Below, piece by piece: positions 33,073 through 43,780 of a stretch of DNA of 64,000 nt. Below the pieces are notes generated by a model. That model saw nothing but the letters and a program-made list of their open reading frames with translations, had not been told where the DNA came from and ran no database searches. Source of the DNA: Phytophthora quininea (taxonomy: Eukaryota; Oomycota; Peronosporomycetes; Peronosporales; Peronosporaceae); NCBI GenBank assembly GCA_011947345.1, contig JAAVTG010000375.1, forward strand, positions 124,001-188,000, written 5' to 3'. The first letter of the stretch is position 1. Each line of letters opens with the position of its first letter. The position numbers were made by a program, and so were the translations under genes.

Positions 33073-33558
33073 ATGCCTCGTTCCAGGCCTCGGTTGTCGT
33101 GGCTGGCAGTGCCAATCCACGGCGGGCTGAGTGCCATCCAACTTCTCGTCATTTGGCTCTCTCGACACCACTCCACGTTTGCATCTTGCAGCAGTCGACG
33201 AAAACTGGAAATGCTCGAGGAACTTCGTCGAGGACTACGAACCACTGGGTTCGAGTGCTCCGTATCTGCCATTCGAGCCATGATCAACCGTCTGAGAAGA
33301 GAAGCGCGTCAAGAACTGTGTCACCACCGCCACCATTCGCGAGCGTTTTTGCGATTCCAAAGTTCACTCACGAACATCTTCAGGCATGAAGTTAATGATT
33401 TAGACGAAGACGAAGGCGGACGACAGCCACCAAGCAATTGGGTTGATGTTTTTGAGATCCGACGGCGCTTTGAGCTACTCTGCGCTAGACACGAGCTGCA
33501 ATGCCTTGGAGTCGATCTGGAGCTAGTCGACAGAATGCTGCCGCTTCCTGGGGAATAG
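33073..33558 (+). CDS. MPR-family protein 2
   Basis: Intact single exon of 161 residues. It begins MPRSRPRLSW. The helical domain reads IQLLVIWLSRHHSTF, LEMLEELRRGLRTTGFECSV and SAIRAMINRLRREARQ, matching protein 1 and protein 4 in spacing. The C-terminal motif is EIRRRFELLCARHELQCLGV and DRMLPLPGE. The linker is short, making this the most compact member. The function is unknown. It lies 113 bp downstream of member 1, in tandem. Confidence 0.6.
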   Translation: MPRSRPRLSWLAVPIHGGLSAIQLLVIWLSRHHSTFASCSSRRKLEMLEELRRGLRTTGFECSVSAIRAMINRLRREARQELCHHRHHSRAFLRFQSSLTNIFRHEVNDLDEDEGGRQPPSNWVDVFEIRRRFELLCARHELQCLGVDLELVDRMLPLPGE

Positions 33559-33612
33559 TTGGAACGATCGTGAAGCGACGCTAAAGACGTTGTGAACGGA
33601 TCCGAGCACGTA

Positions 33613-34836
33613 ATGGAGCAGCCTGTTGCCCCCGTGAAGCGCGTAGCGACCGAGTTGACACTTGAAGACCTGCAGTCCGAGGTCTGTTGCTTCCTTTCTA
33701 CGTTGTTACTCTGCTCTGATTATTGCTCGGCAGTTCGCTCGCTACGGCATTTCGTCGGGGATTCCAATGCCCGCTTCAATGCCTTGCAAGAGCGCTACGA
33801 TGAGGAATACGACGCCTCCATACTCGAGTACGACGCAGCAGTGCAGAAGCTCGAAATGCAGCGCACCAAGCAGACGTACCATGACGCGCTTGAAAGAGCC
33901 ATCCGACTCGAGCAGGAAGCGCTGCAACGCGAGCCGACAGCCGCCACGATCGTCCGTCAGCTCGAAACCAACGTTGCACCGCAGCGGCTCGTAGTGCGAG
34001 GAATTTCGCCGCTGAGTTGCTGCGCACTCTTCCGAGCCATGCGCAACAACTCGAACGTGGTCTCACTCGACGTGTCCAACAACGATCTGACCGACGTCAT
34101 AGCCGTGCCGGTCGGCAATATGCTCACGACCAACAAGAAGCTACGGGCGTTGGATTTGGGCTTCAACAAGCTCACGATGGCGTCGCTGCAGCCCATCGGC
34201 AATGCACTCCGTGTCAATGCAGTTTTAACGTCCCTCCTGATGAATTCCAATCCGATTTTCCAGCTACCGAAGGACGCGACAAGCAGCAACGGAGCTGCAC
34301 CGAGCAATTCCAAGGTTTCTCCGTATCTGGCGTTGGTCGAGCCGTTCACGTCCGCGCTTGCAGTCAATTCGTCCCTCACGTCGTTGAGTCTGTTCAACAC
34401 TGGGATCAGTCACGACGTCGGGCGGGTGCTGGCCCACGCGCTTTCAAAGAGCTTGAGTTTGATCTCGGTGGATGTCGGCAATAACCTGCTGGGTCAAACC
34501 GACCTCGTCAGCATCGCGTCGCTGCTCAAGAAGAACCAGACGCGATTTTTCCAAGCCGAGGCGAAAAGCGAACAACTTCATGACGACATGAAGGAGCAGG
34601 CGCTGGTGGTGCAAGCAGAGAAGGAGAAGGAAGCGAAACGAATTGCTGACATGGAATGGCACGAGGACAACGCACGTAAACGAGCTGAAATTCGAGAGGC
34701 GGAGGAATGGGAGCGAGCGCGACTACAAGCCGAGGCGGAGGTGCAGCATCTACTCGACATTGAAGCAGAGAATAAGAAATACTTAGAACGACGCGAAGCC
34801 GAGAAGAAACCTGCGAAGGCCAAAGGGAAGAAATAA
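33613..34836 (+). CDS. LRR protein with C-terminal charged coiled coil
   Basis: The ATG at 33613 gives MEQPVAPVKRVATELTLEDL and ~407 residues. Short LRRs (VVSLDVSNNDLTDV, LRALDLGFNKLTMA, LTSLSLFNTGISHD, LISVDVGNNLLG) are flanked by an N-terminal helical region and a long C-terminal Glu/Lys/Arg coiled coil rich in alanine (RKRAEIREAEEWERARLQAE). A 52-bp intron-like stretch (GTCTGT...CGGCAG from about 33682) sits in the N-terminal part. Splicing it would shift the frame, so either it is translated or a base is missing nearby. LRR-plus-coiled-coil proteins of this kind occur in cilia, and this interrupts the MPR family cluster. Confidence 0.6.
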   Translation: MEQPVAPVKRVATELTLEDLQSEVCCFLSTLLLCSDYCSAVRSLRHFVGDSNARFNALQERYDEEYDASILEYDAAVQKLEMQRTKQTYHDALERAIRLEQEALQREPTAATIVRQLETNVAPQRLVVRGISPLSCCALFRAMRNNSNVVSLDVSNNDLTDVIAVPVGNMLTTNKKLRALDLGFNKLTMASLQPIGNALRVNAVLTSLLMNSNPIFQLPKDATSSNGAAPSNSKVSPYLALVEPFTSALAVNSSLTSLSLFNTGISHDVGRVLAHALSKSLSLISVDVGNNLLGQTDLVSIASLLKKNQTRFFQAEAKSEQLHDDMKEQALVVQAEKEKEAKRIADMEWHEDNARKRAEIREAEEWERARLQAEAEVQHLLDIEAENKKYLERREAEKKPAKAKGKK

Positions 34837-34948
34837 TGTCGACGAAATCCCGTAATATGAAGCGACCAGGAGCTTGGGACCGAGAGCAACGTTCGCTCTT
34901 CCCATATTTCACCGATTCGCATTTCAAAGTCACTTTAGCTTTTCGAGG

Positions 34949-35863
34949 ATGCCACGAAAACCGTCTCCGAAGTATCGAGCGCGAGTGCGCTGGTCAACTA
35001 AGCTTCCGGGCGGTGGAATTCCCTGGAAATACTGAAGTGTTGGCTGGTGATCAACCACGCAGCGTACTTCCGCTCGCAAGACTGCTCCGACATGCTGGAG
35101 CGAGTTCGACAGATCCTGGGGGCGAAGGGTGTCGACTGCACGGACGACGAGATTCAAGACAAGATCAACTCCTTCGTCAGGTATGTCTATGACATTATGG
35201 ATTGGTTGTTCACTAAGTTTTGATGCTGTTTTGTTTTGCTACGGACAGAAACGACAACATCTTGCAGTGGTTGCAGCCTTCAGCTCAAAGCAGTCGCAGC
35301 CAACTGGACATCCTGATCAGTTGGCTCGAAGACCACTACACCGCGTACAAGACCAGCAGTCATCGCAACAAACTCGTCATGCTGAGAAGTGTTCGGGAAT
35401 CGATAAAAGGCGCTGGCTTTCGTGGCTGCACGTCCAAGCGGCTTCAGCTACAGATTAAGAGCCTCGAAAGCAACATCTGCTCGCCATACCTCTGTGACCA
35501 AAAGGTAATTCTTACCAAGATATTCGGTGATGGCAGCAGCGATTCCAATGGTGGATCGGATCAAGATGATTCTGCTCGTCAACGCAGTGGGACGGAAAGT
35601 AATCACAGCGACGACAACGAGAAGCAACCAGACACGACCAATGCTGCGATGAAACCGGAGCCCGTGTTTCAAGACGGATCAGCCCAGCACCCGTGGATCA
35701 TCGACGAAGCTGATGTCCCTGGAAAAATTGCGACCAACATATCACGAGAGGAAATCCTTCGTGTGGCGACGTTGATTCGAGAGCGACACGATCTCAAACG
35801 CCTTGAGTTGCGGTGAATATTTTGGACGATCACCTGCCGATGCCGCCCAAAATCTCCATGTGA
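34949..35863 (+). CDS. MPR-family protein 3, with the helical domain duplicated
   Basis: Two exons (34949-35180, 35249-35863). It starts MPRKPSPKYRARVRW like the other members. Two helical domains occur in series: WLVINHAAYFRSQDCSDMLE with VDCTDDEIQDKINSF, and LISWLEDHYTAYKTSSHRNK with MLRSVRESIKGAGFRGCTS. After a Ser/Asp-rich acidic linker comes the family C-terminus EEILRVATLIRERHDL and VNILDDHLPMP. Two single-base losses (near 35030 after GGGIPWK, and near 35803 within KRL/VAVNILDD) hide this; restored length is 282 residues. The second break explains an apparent early stop at 35816 that would remove the family motif. Confidence 0.6.
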
Positions 35864-35967
35864 TAACCACTTTCAATGTCACTACCGATCTTATCGCTGT
35901 CCATTTTTGTCTGTGTAGAAATCTATTTTGCAAGCAGTCTCGCCTCACTCACCAAGTGCTGACTAAC

Positions 35968-36651
35968 ATGCCTCGCGGGTATGCGAACGCAGGCCACCGC
36001 ATCGACTGGGGGAATGTTTCGTCTTCTGGCGAGTCGACTCCGTTAGATCTGCTCGTGCAGTGGCTCTTCCTCAACTACGTTTCGTACGAGTCGCTCAACA
36101 GAGGAGACAAGAGCAAGATGCTCGAGAAATTGTGTGCCGAAATGATTCAAGCCGGCCACGACGGAATCCCACCACAAGCGATTCGTAACAAGATCAACCG
36201 ACTGCAGCAACTGAATCCCGACAAGCGTTGCTCGAAAGCTTTGAAGCCGTACCAGACTTCTCTCATCGAGCTCTTTAAGGCGAGTGCCCAAGAAAAGCAT
36301 TCATCCGACAAAAACGACGACCAAGAAGACGATTCTACTGCCAACCTTGCCGACGAAAGTGATACAGAAGATGAAGAGCTCGATATTTCCTACGCAGCCG
36401 AAGACCCAGGCATTCCGGAAGTTGCGAAGAGTCCACTGGCTAAGAAAGACAAGCATGACACAACCACCACTGCCGCTGTAATCAAAGCTGATCGTGTTGG
36501 AAAGAAGAAACCATCACCACGAGCCATAACCTCCAACAAGAAGACCACCAAAGAAATACTTCGCATTTCGACGCTGCTGAGCGAGCGGCAGAAGCTTGAG
36601 CAGCAAGGTGTGGCCATGGAGATGATCGACAAGTACCTTCCACTGCCCTAA
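35968..36651 (+). CDS. MPR-family protein 4
   Basis: Intact single exon of 227 residues: MPRGYANAGHRIDWGN start, helical domain (LDLLVQWLFLNYVSYESL, KMLEKLCAEMIQAGHDGI, AIRNKINRLQQ), a long acidic Asp/Glu/Ser linker with basic patches (KKKPSPRAITSNKK) and the C-terminal motif EILRISTLLSERQKL followed by GVAMEMIDKYLPLP at the very end. It is the clearest full-length member for defining the family. Its stop faces the stop of the minus-strand Ttd14-like gene, 87 bp away. Confidence 0.6.
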   Translation: MPRGYANAGHRIDWGNVSSSGESTPLDLLVQWLFLNYVSYESLNRGDKSKMLEKLCAEMIQAGHDGIPPQAIRNKINRLQQLNPDKRCSKALKPYQTSLIELFKASAQEKHSSDKNDDQEDDSTANLADESDTEDEELDISYAAEDPGIPEVAKSPLAKKDKHDTTTTAAVIKADRVGKKKPSPRAITSNKKTTKEILRISTLLSERQKLEQQGVAMEMIDKYLPLP

Positions 36652-36738
36652 ATCGCACTGTTGCTTCCGCTGATAAAATGCATGTCTTGTTTTGATTCTG
36701 GTCCTACGCTATCTTCTCCAACCTGCTCCTTCAGAGCT

Positions 36739-38305
36739 CTAAACTTCTGCCGTCACCTTCTTCGACACGTTGTACGCAGAGACGCTCTCGTCGTCACTCG
36801 GCAGCTCCTTCTCGATATTCAGGAACAACGGCATCGAGATGTCCTGCGTGTTATCGCACGAGGCCTGCACGTGCAGCACAGCCAGTCCCGCCACATCTGC
36901 CGGCTCCTTGTAGACGTGGATCTGGAACGACTGGTTTTCGTACAGGAAGCACATGCGCTGCTGCTTGATCACGTTCCTTGTCGGGTCGCTGCGATGTCTC
37001 ACCGCGTACGAGTATTCGCGAGCACTAAGCACACGCTTCAGATGCACACTGTGGGAAGGATAAAAAGTCAACCATCACAGCCATATACAAATCAAAGAAA
37101 TAAAATAAAACTTACGCGTCGCCAGTGTCGAGGTAGCGCACTGTGGTCATGCCGTACGCGGGGATGCCGTACTGCGACCGGCAGCGCACGAACGAGTAGT
37201 CCTTGCTCGTCTCTGTCGTAAAAAAAAAAGAAAACAAGCGTAAATACAACGCACAAGAACCCCCCTTCAAAACTCGACCACGCACTGGCAGCTTCCGGCT
37301 TGAGATAAACCTTCTCGACTTCAAAGTCCTCGTGGTGGAACGGGATCTCAATGGGCGTTCTAGCCAGCAGGTATTTCCTGGACGCCTTGACCGTCGTCGG
37401 GATGCCACAAAGGCCGGCGGCTGTGTCCACCAACCTCTGCATTTTGCCTTCAAAGTTCGTCGAGTTGTCTACACAATACAAAAATCCGTCAGCATGACAC
37501 GTTCACGACTAGAAAAAAGGATCCTACCGAACACATAGAGTTTGGGGTGGCCGATCCATGCACGACAAGTGCGCGCGTCGATTTCTCTCGCCTGCTCCAC
37601 CGATTCAATGCGAATGCCATTGTTGTCCAAAGAGTAAAACTTCTCGGCTCCGTCGGCAGCCGTCACCAAGTGGAAGATGGCGATGTAGCGGCTGCATCAA
37701 AACAGCGAAGAAAAATTAGACCGGATTCAGATCTAGAAATAGAAGGACCCCAACGTACGTATCTCGCAGCGTGACGGTGTCCAGGTCGTGCTGGAGCTTG
37801 AGCTCTTCCCACTGCTCGGGCGTCATGTACGCAGAGCCGTCCATCACTCCTCGGTCGCACAGGATCACGCAGGGCTTACCGCTGTCCTGCGCCAGCGAGT
37901 AGAACGAGTCTTCCAGACTCATCTGGAGCTTCAGAATCTGCCACTGGAAGTTCAAAATGTCCTTCTCCTGGAGATCGCTACGTATATGTACGGTATATAC
38001 GTCGTCAGATACATTGCTACGTAGCCGAATGAATGAAAAACTCACAGGAAAAAAGCGCCGCCAGTCTGCAACAGCGTCGAGGCCTCGGGCACCACGTAAA
38101 CCCGGAAGCCTCGGTCTCGGAAGAAGGTGGAGAGTCGGTCGAGGCTCGTGGTCTTGCCGGCGCACGGGCCACCCGTCATGACGAACTTGTAGATAGGCGC
38201 GATGTCCTGCTGGCCCGTCTCCAGCGGACTCAGCAGTGGCGGCGGCAGCTCGCCCTCCGACAGCGCCCGGTCCTGGGACCACGTCTTGCCCTTGCCCATG
38301 CTCAT
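36739..38305 (-). CDS. Ttd14-like P-loop protein (AAA_28 plus CYTH-like domain)
   Basis: Related to TRPL translocation defect protein 14 of animals, a GTP-binding trafficking factor, and to NadR-type P-loop kinases. Exons resolved with matching phase: 38305-38046, 37977-37759, 37691-37528, one starting at 37468, and further exons to 36739 with less certain borders near 37230-37290. Motifs in order: Walker A VMTGGPCAGKTTSLDRL, VYVVPEASTLLQTGG, LCDRGVMDGSAYM, FHLVTAADGAEKFYSLDNNG, WIGHPKLYVF, and a C-terminal beta-rich region (YLDTGDAVHLKRVLSAREY) consistent with a CYTH/triphosphate-tunnel fold. The start could lie in an earlier exon, since a TTGCAG acceptor-like site precedes the chosen ATG. 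Confidence 0.75.
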
Positions 38306-38478
38306 GAGGTGGTCGCTGCAAAAAGCCGAAAAAGAGCTCAGTTGCGGAAAGTATGTGGCTTGTATTCGGAGCGGACATTTGACTGGACTTGACTATAGGC
38401 CACTTGGTGTTTGTATAGAAAAGGAGATTCACATTCAAAAGTACAGAGACTTTGTGAAAAGCATAGTGATAACGTCAG

Positions 38479-41400
38479 TCAGAATGGCATCGGATGCACG
38501 AAGCCGTCGAAGGCGAACAACACGTCGGCTGCAAGTTTTGAGGACGCTCCAACGGATCCGTCGACTGGCGGAGGTAGCGACGGATATCGCTGGCTGAAAT
38601 GCGTCAGCACAACTTGCCGCGCTCGCATGCGTCGAGCAATGTCCAGGGCTTGCCCACCGTGCTGTGTTTCTTCTTAAGCGCGTCCTGCTCCATTGAGTCG
38701 TCGAAAGTCGCCTCGTGGATCAGCAGATCGGCGTTCATTCCTGTGTGCACCAAATGTTAGAGCATACATGGACTAATAACAAGATGGCTACATTCTTACC
38801 TGCGACGACGAGTTGGTTGCACGGCTTGGTGTCTCCAGAGTACACGAGCTTCTTCCCGCTTTGGAGGGTGAGCACCAGTCCATAGGAATCGTAGCAGTGG
38901 AACACACTCACGCTCTCGATACTGGTAACAGCATAGCCGATATCTAACAAGAGCTGCTGGCGGAGAGGGTGATGGTGGTCGTTGAAATCGGAACAAGTTG
39001 CCAACTGAATTACTCGCTGGGTAGATCCATCACCACCAAATGCAGGTAGCCAGCTTCCTACGTATGATAACACCGATTGAGGTGCCACCACAACTAGTGG
39101 GCGAGCAAGTTTGTCGTCCTGGCGGGTTGCGTGAAAGCGCCAATACTCGTACAGCACACGGACGAGACCGCAGTGATGGTCCGCGTGGTTGTGCGAAATC
39201 CAAATGCATCGCAGTCCGCCGATTCGTTGGGGAACTTCGGCTCCGAATTGGCGCCACAGCTGGCCGTACGTTCCTTCTCCGCAGTCTACTAGCATGCTCT
39301 CGATTGCAGCAGTGTTCGTGCCCGAGAGCTCCAGATATATTCCACTGCTGGCCCGAAGTTTGGATGGCGACGCGCTGCCAGTGCCAAGAACGATCAGCTT
39401 TCTCGATGAGCAAGCTTGTTCGTCCTGAGTAATGACGGATTGCAGCGACGGAGAGGCATCAGACTGCTTATCTGATGGCTCGACCTTGTCATCTTCAGTA
39501 TCAACATCGTCGTCGGATTTCTGCCGCCATCCTGTGCGCTCGTAGTCAAAACCAAGTTGAAGATTTTTCCCATGCAGCAGGCGAAACCGAAGTTTTCCTT
39601 GTGCAATGTGAACTTCACGTTTGCTACCATTCACACGTCGAACAAATTGGCGTTGGCATGGAGACTCAGCAGGCCATGATTCCTTCTGCAAGAATTTTAC
39701 CAGACTGGTCATAGGGTCGTTTGACTTGGTTGAGATGACAGTGTGTCGGTGTCGGCGGTAGCAGAAAGAGTTTCGAGCTGTCTTCTCACCACAACTTTTG
39801 CTGACGAAGAAAACGCAAAACTAAAAGCGCCTTGAGCAACTGATTTCAACGCGCCGCCGTCAAAGACCAGTTGTTCCGGAGAAGATGCTAACGAAGAGAC
39901 GGCTGCCGTCCATTGCTTGTACCTAGCATGATAAGCGTCGTGGTTAATATGCGCTGGTAGTGCAGATAACTAAAACAGCTTACCTTGGCTGTGCTTGTAT
40001 CCTCGGTGGACTGAAATGCACGACGAGGGATGGAATATGAGCGTTGCAGCAGCAATTATGCGATACAGTAAATTTCATCTCCAGTTCATCCAAATGTTGC
40101 GATGTCTGGCAGTCAATGATCCATACAACCGGATAAGGTGCGTACTGGAACCTGCATGACACGCATGAAAAGAAGTTTAGTCAATGAACCACGGTGTGTT
40201 GGGTATACACTGTCCAAACTCGCTCACTGCATCACGTAGCAAAGGGATCTAGAGGTCGCTGTAGTATCGGGTATGCCGATGTCCTCTGCACATGCTTCGT
40301 CCACTGGGAGCTTGGCTGGTGCGCTATCACCGCTAGGATGGTCCAATTTTCTCCTTTTCCTCAGTTTGTTATCTGAAAGGGGTCTGGTAGGCTTGCTTGG
40401 ACTATTGTTTTGTCCATATTTTTCAAGAAGCATTTTCTTGAGCGTGTCCTCCCGACCGGAAAACTGACGCAGCACTCGGTCAACGTGAAGAACCTTGTCT
40501 GGCTGGTGCTGTGTATAAAACCTCAGTAGCCACCTCCGGTCAAGCGGCTTCTCGGCATAATTTATCGTATCAGCATCGCTTGTGCTTCCATCACTTTCAG
40601 ACGAAGAGTCTGAACTTGAAGATGAGGCCTCAGCGTCCTCAATAGACTCTAAGTTCGTTTTGTTATCGATAAGCTTCCCGTACTTGGCGCATAACTGCGT
40701 TTTGAGGTCGTCGTAGCGTCCACGATAGCGATTCAAAACGACGTCCACGTAGGGAACCTTCTCGGGCACCTTTGTTTGGTAGAACTGAAGTAGCCACTCA
40801 CGACAGCGCTCGTGTTCATCACCTTCGATTCGGCGCCGTCCAATTTGGCTAGACTTGACAGCGTTTCCACCGTTCAAATTGCTATCTCCTTTGCTCGACT
40901 CGCTCTTGACGTGTATAGGCGCTCCCTTCTCGCAAAGCAAGCACTGGTTCTTAGCGGTTCCTTCCAGCCCAAGTTCAATCGGAATTACCATCGTGTGTTG
41001 GTCGTTGCGTTCTTCCCCTTCCGTCCATTCTTCACATTCAATGGACTGATCTCCTGATGCATCAACATGCTTTTCATCATCACTCCCAGCAATCGCGACA
41101 CACTTGATTTGCGGATATTTCCTGCGCACAAAGCTCCGAATTGCTCCCAGAAACCCACGAAGCCCCGCAGGTCCATGCAGTTGCAGCATTCCAGCTCCGC
41201 ACGATCCAAGGGAGAAAATCACTCCAGGAACTCCGCTCACTGACTGCTCTGTCCACCAACAGTAATTGGTTTAGAATCATTGCGTGCACCCAGTAAATGC
41301 GCTCAATTGTTCGCCCACCTTGATGTTAAAGCGCGTAAAGTACATGGCGTCCAGCGAGCGCAATTTGATGCCACTCTCTCCTGCCAGACGCTGCGTGCCT

Positions 41401-41622
41401 TCGCCGCAGTTGAACAAGTACGTCTTGAGCACTTTGACATCGTCGCTGTATTGGCCGTGGCGCTGCACGGTGAACACCAGCGACGGGTCCGTGCCATCAG
41501 CGCCCGTGCCGACGACTTCGGCCGTCACCTGATGGATTGCAGGAGGTCAGCGTTGGAGGATCAGCGCAGAAGCCTACCTGCAGTTTGGTACGCACCGAGA
41601 CGCGAGCAGCGGAGGTTGCCAT
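38479..41622 (-). CDS. ELAC2: Long-form tRNase Z (RNase Z, ELAC2-like) with a repeat-bearing insertion
   Basis: Endonuclease that removes the 3' trailer of precursor tRNAs. Six exons join in phase: 41622-41578, 41528-41319, 41243-40228, 40151-39984, 39922-38800, 38740-38479. The N-terminal pseudo-catalytic half has LFNCGEGTQRLAGESGIKL and LHGPAGLRGFL, then HIPSLVVHFSPPRI with PRYKQWTAAV. The C-terminal catalytic half has VDCGEGTYGQLWRQF, the metal motif SHNHADHHCG, VYSGDTKPCN and LLIHEATFDD, ending near VVLTHFSQRYPSL. Two single-base losses (about 39720 before MTSLVKFLQ, and 38655 after HSTVGK) are repaired to 941 residues. A ~270-residue acidic insertion in the N-terminal half carries two copies of a WLLxFYxxxxPxKV...KYG motif (residues ~232-275 and ~321-362), not normal for this family. 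Confidence 0.88.
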
Positions 41623-42099
41623 GAAGGAATGGCAACGGCAAGGAATAGCATTGCGGCGATTTTATTGGCCAAAATAGTCGGTCTCAGGTTGAAGTGAACG
41701 GCAACTTTGCCCGAAGCTTGTGCTTGATCGTGTCCTCGTTTGCAGATTACAGTTGTCGCCATGCTCTCTACGAAATCTCCAGCACTGCACTGCTCTAGAG
41801 ACGGGCAAGCGCCAGGATTCACCACGAGCGACGACCAGCACTGTCATCGAACTCGCCAAGACGTGTCATTTGAGCGAGCCCCGTGTGCTGGCACGCGGTC
41901 CATCCATTGCAGCGCGCCGAGTGCAACCCCGCGGGTTGTCACAATCGCTGGCGCGTGGTGCTTTGATGAATGGTGTCTGATAATAGTGCTTGGCTGGTCT
42001 GCTTCAACATGGCGAGCATGCAAGGTTGGCCGGCAAGGTGTCCTGCCACGACATGGCTCGTGCTATGAATAGTGCGGAGTCCACGCACGACCTCTGGGC
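41623..42099. other. Divergent intergenic region, tRNase Z / Dpy-30-like
   Basis: About 480 bp containing both promoters. Open frames here have no recognisable domain and are not supported. Confidence 0.4.
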
Positions 42100-42530
42100 A
42101 TGGGTCTCCAGGAAGAGCAGGCGGCGTCGCGCGACTTGGTGCTCGCCATGATGAAGACGCTCGAGACGCAGTTCTCGCCGCAGGAGCTGGGGATCGTCGT
42201 TGACAAGATCCTGCCTGTGTTGGTGCCAGGTTTGTGAAATACATCCATCTGTTGCTGCATGAACTGACCGGGCGTGCGGCCGTCTAGGCATCGTACACTT
42301 GCTCAAGGCCGTCGAGGCAAGCGAAGAGGAAGACGAAGACGGTGCCGCCCAGCCTGCAATCCAGCCGCTGGACCACCTCGCGCGGTTCCTGTATCGCCGC
42401 AATCCACGCCACAACGAGCCTGTAGGTGAAAGGAGGGGTGATCGGGGACCGAGCTCACCTTGTGTACGTTTGACAGACGCCAGAGGTGATCGAGATGCAA
42501 GCAACGGTCCGAAGGCTCCTGCGCAAGTAG
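42100..42530 (+). CDS. Small Dpy-30-like protein
   Basis: Three exons (42100-42229, 42288-42421, 42477-42530) join in phase to 105 residues without breaks. The central part VVDKILPVLVPGIVHLLKAV, an acidic loop, and PLDHLARFLYRRNPRHNEP match the shape of the Dpy-30 dimerisation motif (V.P.L..GL..L...P.DP...LA.YL...NP). Such motifs dock onto amphipathic helices in COMPASS complexes and, in cilia, in radial-spoke and adenylate-kinase proteins. The C-terminal helix is VIEMQATVRRLLRK. An upstream ATG at 42065 is out of frame. The gene is tail-to-tail with the BCL7-like gene. Confidence 0.55.
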
Positions 42531-42612
42531 AGTCGCGCGTAGCTCGATACCGACAAAATACACCGATGATACAGAGCAAAATGTGGATGAATGCCTTGCG
42601 TTAACCACTGCT

Positions 42613-43780
42613 TCACTCCTGCGACGGCGACCTCGACATCGTGGGGAGGACTGTGGGGACATGGAAGGCATCGAGGACCCAGACGCATCGTCGTCGCTCA
42701 CGGAAGTGGACGAGTTCGCAGCCGATGGCTGCTGTGAAACGTCCGTCGGAGCTGGTACAGCGGGGCCAGTGTGTGCCGGCGGCGGATGCGGCAGGAAGGC
42801 CGGGTCCAACGCGTCCAGGTTGAAGCTGTCGTCGGCGTCGAGCATGGGTAAGTCGTCGAGCACCATCTCCAGCTGCTCGTCCGACGGCACCTCCATCTGG
42901 TTGGATACCGGCGGCATAATGGGCATCGGGATCGCCGTCGCTGCTGGCGTGGCCCCGGTCTTGAGCGCTGTAGCGGCTGAAGCAATAACAGCAGCAGCGC
43001 TAGCATCAGCGAGCTGCGCGGGAATCGTAGCCGCCTCCGTCTTTACAGGCGCCGCAGGGATGGCAGCTACCACCTCAGCCTGCGCTACGGCAGCAGCAGC
43101 AACACCAGGAACTGACGTGGCGTCGAGCGACGGCATCGCCACGGGTGTCCGGATCGGAGTAGACGACGACGCCGGAGTCGCTCTCACTGGCGACGAGTGT
43201 CTCGACGAGTGCTGCACAGCAGCATGGAAGCTCGTTAAGCTCCCATGAATGTCAACAAGCAAGTGATACAATTCGCAGACGTACGCGGGTCGGGACGGCC
43301 ACGTCCTGCAGCAGCTCCAGCGGCGCTGCCAAGTGCTGGCGTACGCTTCTGGTCATGCGACCAACTTCACCCGCGCCTCGCTTCCGTCCTAAAACGACAC
43401 CAAGTTTTACCTTTGCCATTCACCGTTAAGTCGGCCCAGAAGGTGACGCACCTTTCGACTTCTTGGACGCTCCTCGCTGCAACGCCTCCGTCGGGTGCTG
43501 TCACAAATAACACAAGCATTAGCATCACACTCCTCCTAGTCACGGCCTTGCATCTCCGTGTCGAACCTCTTGGTCTGCAGCAAACAGAGTCAGTTTTGAG
43601 CATTTCCGACTACATCTAGAGGGCTGTAATCTCCGCACCAGGGACCCACTTGGGGATCGTCAGGTGCCCCACGGTCTTGAGCTGCTTGCTCCATTTGCGC
43701 GTGCGGATCTCCGCGACCGGCACGCCGGGCAGCCCGTACGCGGCCGCCGCTTGAGACCTCCGTGACCCTCGAGCAGACAT
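42613..43780 (-). CDS. BCL7-like protein with long low-complexity tail
   Basis: The first exon (43780-43639) encodes MSARGSRRSQAAAAYGLPGV and then RTRKWSKQLKTVGHLTIPKW, resembling the BCL7 N-terminus (a basic start and [20 protein letters not shown] in animals), a SWI/SNF subunit family. A short exon near 43497-43452 may follow (PDGGVAARSVQEVE). One exon ends LELLQDVAVPTR at a GTACGT donor (~43285), and the next begins HSSRHSSPVRATPASSS after GTGCAG. The rest is Ala/Pro/Ser-rich with an acidic hydrophobic patch (LDDLPMLDADDSFNLDALDP) like an activation domain. Phase between exons 2 and 3 does not close, so a base may be missing. The 3' end is approximate. Confidence in the family is modest. 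Confidence 0.45.
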
